From contig NC_086380.1 of assembly GCF_036588685.1 (NCBI RefSeq), positions 66,848,180 through 66,912,179 on the forward strand: a DNA stretch of 64,000 nt. Direction: 5' to 3'. Under the pieces are notes generated by a model that made no database searches, was not told the DNA's origin, and saw only the letters and a list, made by a program, of their open reading frames with translations. The translations under genes and the position numbers were made by a program. This DNA is from Mytilus trossulus. Taxonomy: Eukaryota > Mollusca > Bivalvia > Mytilida > Mytilidae. This document shows positions 25,361 to 37,728 of this stretch, piece by piece; position 1 is the stretch's first letter, and every line of letters begins with the position of its first letter.

Positions 25361-26439
25361 ATCAGAATGAAATATGGATAAATATATTTCTCCTGAGTTC
25401 TGATCAATATTTGGATGGAAAATAGTTGTGGTGAATTCAATCTGAAAACAATAAATATCTATACAGAAATATATAGCCTAAACACAACTTGGCATATATT
25501 GGTTAATTGTATATAACCGTGGACATATTTACTAACAATTAAGGAACAGGCACGGTTGTTACAAACTTTCATCTGTCAACTTATGAAGTTTAGAATTCAA
25601 GAATTTGTATTATCAATTTTTACTAAGTTTACCTTATTCCATTTTAGTATTTCATTATTGTTGCCTTTACTGTGCAACTGTGTGCTGTAACAATGACTCA
25701 TTCATCACGGTAACTTATTGCATGGTAATGAAACTGTTCATTATTTGTAACAAACAATCGAAACACTAATAGTTTATATATAGTCTTATTTTGGGACTTA
25801 TACTAGTCTTAAAGAAATGTATTTTTAAAAGTTGTCCTTCTAACTGAATTTATTCGACCACCATTGGTGAGCCAAGTGTTTAAAAAACGCACATGTATTT
25901 TTTATATTGTCAGAAAGCGTAGGTTAAGCCATTAAAGCAGTTTCAACCCACCATAATTTTTTTGACCACTTTACTTTGATGATAATGCCTTTTGCATTTA
26001 AGTGAAAGCCCTAGCGCAGGAACGTTTTCTCTTTAATTGGATTTTACCTTTATATTTTCTATGCCTTTTATATAAAATTTAAAGTTTCGAATTCTTGAAT
26101 ACAATATGAACGTATTTACAAGAAAATACTATGACTAAAAAGTATGCACTACAAGTTAAAAATTATTAGATGAACAGACTTACTTTGGAGCCTGAAATGG
26201 GTAATTACTGGGATACGTTATTCGTAAGTAAAATACTCATCCAGCGTAAGGACTATCATCCTGTAACAACACAATATATATATGTATATTGAAAATGTTA
26301 TTAGTATTTTTTATTAAGTGCAAGTTTATAAAGTGTTGCCGGTTTTAAATTTTTTAACTTTAATAAAATGCTGTTCGAAATTCACTAATCGATTGAGAAA
26401 TAAAACTATAAAATCAAATATACACGAAAGTGTGAATGA

Positions 26440-26935
26440 AGTAAAATCACAAATAAATTGAACCCCGAGGAAAATTCAAAACGGATAGTCGCTGATCAAA
26501 TGGTAAAATCAAATGATAAAACACACCAAACAAATGGACATAAACTGTCATATTCCTGACTTGGTACAGGCATATTCAAATGTAGAAAATGGTGGATTGA
26601 ACCTGATTTTATAGCGCTAAACCTCTCACTTGTACGACAGTCGCACTAAATTCCATTATATTTAGAAAGATGTGTGAACAAAGTGTCACAAATAGGAGTA
26701 CACCAACAACACGAACCCCACCAAAACTTGGGTTGATATCAGGTTCTCCGGAAGGGTTAGCAGATCCTGCTTCACATGTGACACCCTTCGTGTTGCTCAT
26801 GTCATTACAAAGCCGGTACATAGTATAAATTGATGCGTCACATTCATGAAAAGGGAACAGGATTGAAGTTACGACATAAGGAACATATCCGAGTGAGTTT
26901 TCCTCAACCAAGGATCATTTGTACCCACGAAAAAA
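26440..26935 (+). repeat. Dispersed repeat, long copy (intron 3 of gene B)
   Basis: It starts near aaccccgaggaaaattcaaa, continues through catattcctgacttggtaca and ctaaacctctcacttgtacg, and joins a block that recurs inverted at 4590-4690. An inverted partial copy is at 29490-29700. Confidence 0.65.
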
Positions 26936-29247
26936 ATGAACCCACGGCTTCTATTTACCGATCTTTACTCACGTCAATTAATCAATACTAATATTGGATT
27001 TCGACCTTAGTATTTTGTTTACAAATGTTTAAAACTGGTAGAAGCTTCTTTTATTTTGTTTCCTTTAATATCTTTTATCGTCAGAAAAAAATCACTAGGT
27101 AGACATAGATAATTTATTCATTTTATTAACGGTTCATTTAACTATCACAAATATTCTAAACTAAATGTAGATAAAGTTTTACTCACTGGCCCCGCTATCA
27201 TTCCTTGCCATTTGAATACTGAAAATAAAAATGTATGTTTTCTTATTTTGTCGTTTGGTGGTTGTAACATTGACTACATACAATGACTTTTTTATACCTA
27301 TTTTTTTTTTATCTTGTCCCTATGATTTATTAGCCTGGTTATAGTTTATATATATCACTCTATTTATACAAAGTTCATGCAATTTTGATTCAAAACAGAT
27401 TAAGTTAATAGTTTCTTAAATATGGTTCTAACTTATATATATCCATTTTGATAAGTGTTTTGACAGATATTTATGTTCGCTACAAACTTAGAATTATATC
27501 GAAAAATAACATTCTTTCTAATTCTACAGGCTAAATATTTTGATATAATTTATCTTTTAATACTGTTACATTTTTTTTAAAACTTACTTGGCTTATATAT
27601 TAATACAATTGTCATGATATCCTCAATTGCTTGAGATACAACTTTTATAGATTTGTGACAATCTAGAGCTAACTTTTTTTTTGTAATAACACCTTGCCCT
27701 TTGTTAAAGACAATAGGTTGCCATCTTGTATTGTTCTTTGTTTGCCTTTTTATAGATCTTACCTAGACATCTTCATTCATTTTACTAGTATATGGACTAT
27801 TTCCCATATTGGAACATGTCTGATCAAAACTTGACTAATGTCTAGTCTATATGCTAGTCCCCTGAATGATCTTAGTTTAATCTATAAATATTATAAATGC
27901 ATTTTCTAACTTACTATCATCGCCTATAAGGCCAGCAGAACAACCTGGAGGAGGGTCTTTAGAAATCTGTTGAAGCTCCTGATAAATATTGCACAATTTT
28001 GTTATGCAAAATATCGACCATAAGAGGAAACAACTAGAAGCACTGAATCAATAAAGGAACAACGCGCGAATTGGTTAAAATATAAAAGTACAAGAGGCTA
28101 ATATGCACCTGAATCTTTCACCTGTTCATTCTGTTAAATATCTATCTTTAAGGGATTCCGAGATAATCAAAAAGTCAAATTCACGTCAAAATGGTAATGG
28201 AAGCGCCAGTAATCAAAAAGTATTAATAATGATTCTTTTTTGTATATTTCAATTTTTAATATGTTCCTTTTTTACCAGGGCCGATAAGTTGGTGGTACAT
28301 GCTACACAGTCTATCCAAACCATATTTGCAAAGAAATCCGCTGAAGCCATTAATAGTCCGATGAAGATATGTCACCTTACCCGGACTCTTTATTCTGACA
28401 CTTTCCTTTGCTCTTCTCCCTTATGCCATATGCTTACAAACAATTGTAAAACTCGTCATGTAACATGTGGAAGTTGCAGAACATTTGTGTAATTTTTTTA
28501 TTAAGCATAATCTTTGAAGAGTGTATGTTACTGATATTTTTGTTCTGTTAAGAGGTTCTTCCAATATATTCTAGTATTATGCAATAGAACTGAAAATAAT
28601 AGTTCAAAATTGTCATTTCAAGATTATGAATTCTAGACGGAGTCGTCAAAAGGTCTTAGTCGCTTGAAACTTTTTTTGCATCTTAAATATCTGATCATTT
28701 TAATTGTTTAAAGTATTTGTCTCTCTATTAAAGATTTTGAGATAATATTTAAAAAAAACAAACAAAAAAAAACCAAACACGTAAAACGCTGTCTAAAAGG
28801 GGAAATAAACCTTGTAAAAAGTTATCTGACTATTTCGGTTGTTTAAATATTTCTAATTTGAAGTGGACGACAAAAATAAATTCGTGGACATGTTTTTCTC
28901 ATAGAAATTAAAAATAACATCAAAACAATGTGATATGCGGTCCATGACTGTATATACCCTGTTAATAAAAACTCTCAATGTAAATAGAACAGTTGCAGTA
29001 TACATTGAGATATTACAAGAAAAACAAACTTGTAATGTGATACAAGAAATCGTGATTTCGTTACTATTTTGTAGTTTTTATTGCGAATGTCTGCTTATAT
29101 GGAGTTCACAATAATTGATATAAAGAAGTACTTTCGTCTACTATGTTTTTACTTACCTTTTTCAACCGTTGTGCCGCCGCCATTTGCTTATAATCATGTC
29201 CAAAAATATATTGAAAGAAGTATTTAAAGACCAGGAAAACACCGAAA

Positions 29248-29257
29248 TTATTTTTAA
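29248..29257 (-). promoter_or_regulatory. MEF2-like AT box upstream of gene B
   Basis: The minus strand reads TTAAAAATAA, matching YTAWWWWTAR, 65-74 bp upstream of the ATG. Flanks match gene C closely (TATATACCTATT on one side; a GGTGTTTTCCTGG block on the other). Confidence 0.5.
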
Positions 29258-29489
29258 AATAGGTATATATAACGAATGGTTGTTGCCCCCACAAAAATTA
29301 AAGTAAATGAAACATAAAGAGTTTATTGGTTTCTAAGTCGAGGAGACAAAAAAAAAAGACATCTGGAGAACGACATCAACAAACTATAGATGTCTTTATA
29401 AGGTCTTATTCTTTATTTGTCTTTAAAAATTGAGAATTAATTTTACAGATAGACATAATCACGCATCGTTGTAAATTAAATAGAATTTG

Positions 29490-29700
29490 ATGCGACTGTC
29501 ATACAAGTGAGAGGTTTAGCCCTATATACAACCAGGTTCAATCCACCATTTTATACATTTGAAAATGCCTGTACCAAGTCAGAAATATGACAGTTGTTGT
29601 CCATTCGTTTGATGTGTTTTATCATTTGATTTCGCCACTTGATTAGGGACTTTCCGTTTTGAATTTTCCTCGAAGTTCAGTCTTTTTGTGATTTTATTAT
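29490..29700 (-). repeat. Dispersed repeat (26440 family), inverted copy
   Basis: Contains caagtgagaggtttagccct, ggttcaatccaccatttta and ccgttttgaattttcctcga, the complements of blocks at 26460-26650. Confidence 0.7.
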
Positions 29701-29799
29701 TTTTCTCCATAAACCATACAAAGCATTACGATATGAAAAGCGACAACTAACAAAGGGTTTCTGGCATGAAAATATGAATACGATGAATCAGATGTTCAG

Positions 29800-30050
29800 T
29801 ATGTGTTGTCGTTTGTTGATGTGGTTGATAATTATTTCTCGTTGCTCGTTTTTAAATAGATTGGACCGTTGGTTTTCACGTTTAAATGATTTTGCACTAG
29901 TCATTCTTTGGGGACCTTTACAACTTGCGGTTCGGTGTGAGCTGTGCTCCTTGTTGAAGACCGTACTTTGACTTCTAATGGTTCACTTTTACAAATTGTG
30001 ATTTGGATTGAGAGTTGTCTCATTGGTACCCATACACATCTTCATATACC
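29800..30050 (+). repeat. Dispersed repeat (16310 family)
   Basis: Contains gtgttgtcgtttgttgatgt, a T-rich middle, a 'gaccgtact' block and the tail gagttgtctcattggtaccc. Colinear with 16310-16605. Confidence 0.6.
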
Positions 30051-31195
30051 TACACACAAACAAGAATTATGGAGAAAGAAAATTGAATATTGTTATTTAT
30101 TTTGAATTTTCATGAACATTGAATTTACAGTAATTGGCCGTAACAAATGGAAGTTTAACAAGTAAAACTGCAATATGTCTACTAGAAACATTAGTGAAAC
30201 TGAAATGCCATACATTGACTAGTAATCTCGGTTTTAGTATCGTTTACACAAAATTTAAAAAAAGTATGAAGATGAGTAACTAAGGGCAATGTTTCATAGA
30301 CATGTATAACAGCACAGTTATACCACTTACTGAATACACCATAGTAAAATTTTAAATGTTAGATTTTTTTATATGTATATTTTTATCATGAACCATATTT
30401 TGATAATGCATCAAATTGCAAATCTTGTAAATATTTATTTTGCGTTCGAAAAGAAAAACCAATAGGAAGTTGGCATATATATTATATTTTTTTCTGATAT
30501 TTATTATAAATTAATTTCTCATTTTAAGTTTTGTATTTGATCTATGGTAAAGGCATTACTCATATTGTCCGGTGATATATCATCAAAGTATAAAGTAGAA
30601 ATAGACAAAATAAGACAACGTACCATTTACAATATGTATAATATTATAGATGGAGCTTTTTATATATACTCTCTTTAATGAACAAAAGATTGACAAACGA
30701 AAGACCATCCTTAAGAAGTCGAAGAATAATTTATCAACGAAAAAGCTTCAATCACGTAGCTGTCATTGTTAGTTGAAAGTTAAGTGTATCAACAGTATTT
30801 GAATTTTGATGGGATAGATGCTTTCAACATAGTCATCAAACGTTGAAATATTTATCGTCAGGACATCATCTAGATTTTTAAACAAAACCTACACTTTGAA
30901 AAGAAGGCGAGAGAAAAATCTAATTTACCTGATTTAGATTTAAGAGATTTGGTTTGATTTCATATGAGACAAATACTACATGATACCAAATAACTTAGAA
31001 GTTAAAATGTATTCTCTAACATAGGGGTATGAGAGTAACACAGAGCAAAATAGGCAAACTTAGCAAATACATGTATAAGTCACAATTCAAGCCCATCAAC
31101 ATACAACAATAAGAATAAGAACAACTTTTGTTAACACATAAAATTTATAATTATATAACAGTTTTCTCAGCACAATAAATATATCAAATACACTT

Positions 31196-31472
31196 AAGGT
31201 GGTACCTAACACTATAGGGAGATAACTCTGTTAAGTCAGCTAAACGTTTTAATTACGTGGTGTTGTAAAAGGAATATTAAGCTTCTCAATGATCAAAATT
31301 GGTGTTTGTCAAATTGCTTTATAACCAGTGTAATTTTTCTGTCGAAACGTCTGGTTCAAAACTTATTAAATTTTTAAATTTTTATTAAAGTCTCAAAGTA
31401 AATACTTTGACAAAATTTTATGAAAATTAAACGAGCCAAATTAATTTTAGTGAAAGTGTTGGGTACCACCTT
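31196..31472. mobile_element. 277-bp MITE, copy 2
   Basis: Terminal inverted repeats AAGGTGGTACCTAACACT and the inverse of AAGGTGGTACCCAACACT, one mismatch in 18. TTAA occurs at both borders (cacTTAAggtgg and ccaccTTAAtag), which would fit a TTAA target duplication if the ends are taken at GGTGG. It ends 76 bp from the stop codon of gene C and may fall in its 3' UTR. Confidence 0.85.
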
Positions 31473-31548
31473 AATAGATGTACAAACATAATCTGAGACG
31501 CGCATTACAAATTTAAAGGAACACAATTGATATAACATATTATAATAT

Positions 31549-34500
31549 TCATTTAGCATCGGCATGTTTTCGTGTCCATTCAGCCGCCGTTTTATTGTAC
31601 ATGAATGCTTCTAATAAACTCAACTGTCCACCATTAGGATCCGGAGAATCCAATAATGTTTTTATACATAGTAATACTGGAAAATAAAATAAAATTATAC
31701 AACGCCATACAAAATGTATATACATGAACTCATCATAGACACCAGGATTAAATTTTGTATTAACACCGACGCGCGTTTCGTCTACAAATGACTCATCAGT
31801 GACGCTCGAATACAAAAAAGATAAAAAGGCCAAACAATGTACGAAGTTGAAGAGCATTTCGATACAGTGTTGGTGGTTGTGTAACGTCCCTTATATTTTT
31901 GTATAGACCAATAGAAGCAGGCTCACTTTGGTAGTATGTACAAATATAACAATTTTTTTATCCATTCATTCTTTTTTTTTTTATATCAGCAACAAAATAA
32001 TAAAAATAAAACCAAATAAGACTACTGCCATGTGATGCTTCAAGCATAACATCAATTCATGTAAAGGCTTAAATGCCCGAAATAACACTATGTCATACCA
32101 TGTCTTTTTAGATCGACACTCAAACGAGCACTTTTGTATTTACCATTATTTAATCACTCGAGCTCAAGATCAATTCAATCATAAAAGAAAACAATTAGAG
32201 GTGTTTGTAAATACTTTTGAAAGAGTTTTATGTTTACTATATCCCGTGGTCTAAACGCTTAGATTTAATATCAAAATCTATTAGGGAGAACATATTTATA
32301 TAACCCTATTGGTGACGGTATAACATAAATGTGCTGCAGTAGTAGCGATCTTTGATTTCTAACATTACAAACTATGTAAATAGAAAAACGCATACTGTCA
32401 ATTTTGGGGTCCTTTATAACTTGCTGTTCAATGTGACCTATAATATACCTATATTCACATTGTGACTTGATGGAGAGTTGTCTCCCTGGCACTCATGCCA
32501 ACTATTTTCATCTATCATATCTGCAATTCGACTGTATGTTTTGTAATATGTTATTCTACACTATTGTGTGATATTGTGTTTCAATGAAGATTGTCTATAA
32601 TAAACAAAAATCACAGATATATACGAATATATCTATCAGAAAATAGTAATGTTTTGATCACATAGTATATTTTCCCTTCTTTTAAAAAAAACTTGTTGTT
32701 ATATTTTAAACATGATGGACTAAGCATTCAACCTAGCATGTTAAAATAAATTTACCATCTTACATTTTGATATAGTCAAATCAGGTGACCACGGTGAACT
32801 AAGTTTATTAAAACACAATTTCCCTGTGCTCTGTTCAACAACTGGATGGTAAATATCTGTGAGGAATTTAACCTAAAACCATAAATATATATCAGGAAAT
32901 ATTAATCAACACTTAATATTCTAGAACAAAAGGTAAAAATGATGCTTTGATTTATGCTCTCTGTTCATTTTAACTTGGATAGGCATTATAGATCCTTTTC
33001 AAGGATAGAAATGTATTCCCGTTTCATGCACCATTCAATGGTTTAATAATTCATATCTCGACTTGATTTGCTTAAATAAAACGCAAACCTTAACTCTTTA
33101 CAATAAAAAAAGAACTTGTATTTTTATCGAGAACGTTTTGGCATTTAGATATCATTTTTTTCGCTGCGAAAAATATTTCAGGAAATAATCTTATCACATT
33201 TGAAAATCATGTATTACGTAGTCTAGCTTTCTGGTTATCAGCTTGGTACCTTTCTGATTGTTTTGAAAAAAAGATACAAATTATTTATATAAGCAAAACA
33301 CTGAGGGAATCGGTCATGAAGCTTTCGTGATTCTTTTTGAATATCATTATTACTGTACAGTTGGGGTATACTTCATTAAAATGCAAATATTATATCTTAC
33401 CGTTTGGAATAACTGTTACTCCAGTTGTTTTAAAATCATTTCTCTTCTTTATTTAATCGGTTTGTGAAATAATTCATCTCTTGCAAATTCAATTATGTTT
33501 CCCATTTTGCATTGACGGTATAACTTTTGCATATAAATGATATCCAAAACACGGAAATGATGTCTCACCAATCGGGTGTTGTTTACAATATATAAAAAAG
33601 ATAAGAATGATTTTCAATGAGAAAACTCTTCACAAGAGACAAAATGACACATAAATTAATAATTATAGGTCACCATACAGCCTTCAACAATGAGCAAAGC
33701 CCGTATCACATACTTGTCATATACAAAAGGCCCAAAAAAGAAAAACCTTTATCAATTACAACTAGAAAACTAATGGGCTAATTACTGTTAAAAGGAATTG
33801 AACGAAAAGACAATACAAGCATCTAATACTAAATTACCAATGTTGTTCATACCTTCTATTAATAAAATGCTCTACAGCAAACAGCTTATTACGACAGCAG
33901 AGGTTGAACTCTGAACAGTTAAGGCAAGTATGGACATACCATGTAAGCTTGATACAGCTCGAAATTTTGATTGTTATTAAATTTTTGACACAGCTAAAGT
34001 TTCTGACACAGAATAACGTGGGTCTATAAGAATTCATACATATTATGGTAGAATAATTGCATCAGTTGTATATTTCATTATAAAACGTTATTTTAATTGG
34101 CTACACTGCAATCTAGCGTTATTCCTTAATCAACTGCATTACACAATAAAATTTATTATTCATGATGACATGAGGTCCCACAATAAGGTGCACAGGTAAA
34201 TTAAATAAAAACTTGATAAAAATCATTATTCTAACTAAAACCTGTGATTATAAGTATTGAATGCTTCTTCTTCTAACTTCATAGGGTTCTAAAAGCGTTG
34301 ATCGTATGCACATTTTAAGAAAAAAAGCGCAGACGCTTTTTACAAAATGTACTTCGATCAACGCTTTTACACCTCAATTAAGTTACAAAAAGAAGCCTTT
34401 AATTCTTAAATAAAACAAACTCACCGTTGGGGGTTTCCAAGGGTATTCAGAGGAAAACGTCATTTGTAAAAAGAAAACTCCTCCCGCGTAAGGACTGTTT

Positions 34501-37500
34501 ATATCATCATACTACAAATAAGATACATTAACTGTATTATCAACCCTCCCGCGTAAGGACTGTTTATATCATCATACTACAAATAAGATACATAAACTGT
34601 ATTATACACAGTAATAAATTGCAAAGTTAAGAGTTTGCAACTTTGATATTTAAAACTTTAATTAAAAAGGTTTCCATTCTTGAAATATTTAATTTTTAAC
34701 ACGTCTTCTGATTTGCTGACAGTGTTTAGTCTATCAGCTCATAGATAAAATTTTGTCATGTGAGGGTGACGTCATCAACGTTTTTTCATGATTTACTCTA
34801 GTCTGAAAAGAAATTTAGAATTTAAAAATCATAAGGAATGACTGAAATATTTTTTCTGTCTATTCAAAATAATGTTTTAAAACGCAGGTTATTTATAATG
34901 CACCACATTTGTGATGTTATTCTCCTCGTGATCGTATAAGTTGTAGTTTGCGTTGTGTTTTGAATAGAGAAAAAGACGTCTATACAAATGGATGATATAA
35001 TGCTGGAAACACAATGACGTTAATACATAGCAACAATGACGTTACATATAGAGAGCGGTAACGCGTATAGGTACATGTATGCATCCCGCGTAATGTGATT
35101 GTCTCTATTTATCCTCAACATTTCTTCATAGACAGAAAAAATATTACAGAAATTTATAAACAAGTACTGTAACAATTTATTTTATTTAAACATGTTAAAC
35201 TTATTTTATTCAAATTCTATACTCACTGGCCCTGCAATCATGGCTTCCCATTCAAATACTGAAAAGAACAAATGCAGAATTAAAACTTTTATCGTTGGGT
35301 TGGTGTCTCTTTTTTGTAATATTTATATGACTTTTCATTAAAGAAGTTGAAAACTGTGGTTAATTTCAATTCAATACAGATTCTTTAAGAAAGGTGATCA
35401 TGTATCCCCTATTATTGTCCGTTTCAGAATCTAAAAAAATCATGGGTAATTTCACCCAAAATAAAAATAACGTCACGTCATTGGTTAAAATTTCCATTGT
35501 TTAAGACATATTTAACCAATGAGGACGCTTTGGTGTACGATTTTTCTCAAAAGCATTTTTTTCTATAATTAATAAAAATACAGTGTTAAACTTACTGTCA
35601 TCATCTAACGGACCGGCTGAACAACCTGGAGGAGGATCTTTAGAAATTTCTATAAGTTCCTTGAAAAAATATTACACATTATATTATTATATAATATCAA
35701 TTCACCGTTTCAGAATCTTATGCATCCTGGGTAATATTTTCAGAAGGGTACACCAAACGTCCTGATTGGTTAAAAATGTTATAAACAATAGAAATTTCAC
35801 CAATAACGTCACGTTATTTTCATTTTGGGGTATGAACAATCAGTCAATGAACTAACAATGATGCTTTAGATTCTGAAACGGCCAATTGTTGAATTAGAGT
35901 TACCGCAATAAGAGCATGCAAGTTTGGACAAGAAAACTATTCTGCATCGCTCACCTTTAAAAATTATATATAAATGGTTGTCATCAAATAGTCCATTTAT
36001 ATGTTTGTTAGCGTTTGTTTTTGTTGCAATTCAGTGTTTCCTATTTTTGTTGATATATTTCCCTTGGTCTTTGGTCTGTTATCAGGTTTGGTTTTCGTCT
36101 AATCAATTTATGACTATTAAACTGTGGTATACTACTGTTGCCTTTGTTTGAAAGGATGAATAAAACTCGAAAATAACATATTGTTTTTAAGTGTTTAATA
36201 ACCTCTTCGAAGGCGTATTCTAATGATGTCAGTCATAAAAGAATTTGTGTATACTTTTGTATTACTTGTATTACACTTATTGTTTTTTAAGAATTCGAAG
36301 GTCAGAAAGCCATAGATATTTTTGTGAGAATTGATACACAACATTATGAGTTGTAGATATGAACAGTTGTATACTACTGTTACCTTTATTTATTTATCTA
36401 CTATACTAACAGATTTTCATGATTCAAAAAAAAAATCGTGTCATTTACTTAAAGAGATATACAGCACCTGTTATTTAAATTGTTAAGATTGTGCGTTTGA
36501 TTACAAGTGTTTGTTATATTAACTTTTTAAACCTTTCCAAAAAAATATAAAATAAGTCTGGAATATTTTCGACGTTACAAATAGTCATACTAGATGGAAG
36601 CATTGTCCAGTTCAGTTGTGTTTAAGTGTTCTTACGTCTAGTAAATACATAATTTTAAATCCTTTGTTTCTTGTGTAATTGCTACTTACTACTACATATA
36701 GTAACAGTAAACAAATTCGGGATTTTACAATCCGGTTTTATAAGTGGTGTGTTCTGGTTCGTCGACCCACTTAAACTAATATGATAGACTGAAATCTATG
36801 TACTTCCTCATTGCGTCTTTTTTTAACACTCACACATTTATAAACAGAAATAAATTAATCACAGAAATATCTTTTGAATTGTACAGGCTACACTTCTGTG
36901 TTGACTTAAGTTATCATTGTTATGTTCATAATTATAAATAATCTGTTGACAAAACTTTTCATTTTTCCAAAAAATAAGGCTTTTTTTTATCTCATGAATA
37001 CATTTCTTTAGTTAGCTGTATTTGGCACAACTTTTAGGAATTTTTGGTCCTGAATGCTCTTCAACTTCGTACTTCATTTGGCTTTTTTTTTTATTATTCG
37101 AGCGTCACTGCTGATTCTTTTGTAGACGAAATGCGCGTCTGACGTAAATATAAAATTTTAGTTCTGGAATCAATGAGTTTATTTACACATAGTAGTTATC
37201 ATATATCTTTCAAATATTATGATTTTTCATTTTATCAATGGTTTTTTTTAAAAAGTTTCTGCCACTTTAAAAACAAAGGTGTTTGAAATAAAAAGGCAAA
37301 GCAGACAAAAAGTTATTACACATTCTCATTTTAAAGCAACAACCCCTACATAATGTGTATATTTTTGTATTTTATCAGTGGATTGTCAGTTTTTTTATCC
37401 ATTTTGTTTCTTTCGCCTATCTTTTCCCTCCTGTTTTAATGTATATTTAAATATCTTTAAAATGTTGACCGTCTTTCATACACATTAATATAAAAGGTAT

Positions 37501-37632
37501 TACAGGATGAAAGAAATTGTAAGTTGGTAGTATAGTGTTTTAGTTTTTTTTAGTAGAATGAAAAAAAATGATGTTGTTTACAATCATTATGTGATAACGT
37601 TAACTCACCCTTTGTAATCGAAATTTCGCCAT
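31549..37632 (-). CDS. Gene C: divergent UBE2D-type E2, Cys kept, HPN lost
   Basis: Exons on the minus strand: 37609-37632, 35596-35659, 35227-35258, 34425-34511, 32764-32872 and 31549-31676, giving about 147 residues. Pieces seen are [72 protein letters not shown] and AAEWTRKHADAK. The catalytic Cys is present (residue 89), but the Asn of HPN is Val. That Asn normally supports the thioester or oxyanion geometry, so activity is doubtful. Exon 4 is three codons longer than in its paralogs (YDDINSPY), and its acceptor region is tandemly duplicated. The last exon is four codons shorter and lacks the usual LYK helix sequence, and the usual C-terminal KYAM is changed. No stop or frameshift was found. 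It is the most divergent copy and may be under relaxed constraint or have a new role. Confidence 0.83.
31725..31860 (-). repeat. Dispersed GACGAAACGCGCG repeat (intron 5 of gene C)
   Basis: Inverted core gacgcgcgtttcgtctac, then gtgacgctcga and gaagttgaagagcat. It begins about 50 bp into the intron on the exon 6 side. Confidence 0.75.
34480..34609. repeat. 65-bp tandem duplication of the exon 4 acceptor, gene C
   Basis: The segment starting cctcccgcgtaaggactgtt at 34480 recurs at 34545 with a 65-bp period and very few differences. Each copy contains the 5' end of exon 4 and its acceptor. The copy nearer the exon body (acceptor at 34512-34513) keeps the frame. Confidence 0.9.
34690..35165 (+). 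repeat. Dispersed repeat, copy of 21640-21890
   Basis: Shares acacgtcttctgatttgctg, gtgacgtcatcaacgttttt and the distal tttcttcatagacagaaaaa block. It lies in intron 3 of gene C. Confidence 0.7.
36940..37195 (+). repeat. Dispersed GACGAAACGCGCG repeat (intron 1 of gene C)
   Basis: The core is a slightly diverged gacgaaatgcgcgtctgacg, preceded by tgaatgctcttcaacttcgt and tttggcacaacttttaggaa. Confidence 0.75.
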
Positions 37633-37718
37633 TTCTTTACATTTTCTTGGAAATAAAATTAATCATGATCTAAATCGAATTAGATTGTATTTAATCAAGA
37701 ATCAGGAATTCCCCGGTA

Positions 37719-37728
37719 TTATTTTTAG
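37719..37728 (-). promoter_or_regulatory. MEF2-like AT box upstream of gene C
   Basis: The minus strand reads CTAAAAATAA, 87-96 bp upstream of the ATG. It is preceded by TATATACCTATT, a TATA-like string also present at gene B. Confidence 0.5.

Larger units (their letters stand above)
23905..29183 (-). pseudogene. Gene B: UBE2D-type E2 pseudogene (Cys to Tyr, in-frame stop)
   Basis: Exons on the minus strand: 29157-29183, 27915-27978, 27187-27218, 26184-26260, 25333-25441 and 23905-24044. Recognisable pieces are MAAAQRLKK, SKDPPPGCSAG, FKWQGMIAGP, HPNIDQNSGEIYL and [10 protein letters not shown]. There are three defects. The catalytic Cys is Tyr (GEIYLSIF). A TGA at 26239-26237 follows SPYAG, ending the protein near residue 48. 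Exon 4 is 77 nt instead of 78 because a G is missing at the donor (CCAAA|GTAAG), which would shift the frame into exon 5. The last two exons and their phases are otherwise intact, so decay appears recent. HPN is kept. Intron 5 holds a 50-bp minisatellite derived from the end of exon 5. A transcript that skipped exon 4 (77 nt) would also be out of frame. Confidence 0.88.
29258..31548. other. Intergenic region between genes B and C
   Basis: 2.3 kb with an inverted copy of the 26440 family (29490-29700), a ttgtctcattgg-type repeat (29800-30050) and a MITE copy (31196-31472). The remainder (30050-31195) is AT-rich with nothing recognised. Confidence 0.5.

Noticed and set aside
26237-26239. The TGA in gene B as a selenocysteine codon.
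   Set aside because: The site aligns with a Gly of the UBC fold, and the same exon has a one-base loss. Pseudogenisation explains both.
28103-28492. 129-codon plus-strand frame in intron 1 of gene B.
   Set aside because: No family resemblance, antisense to the gene, and no splice or start context that supports it.
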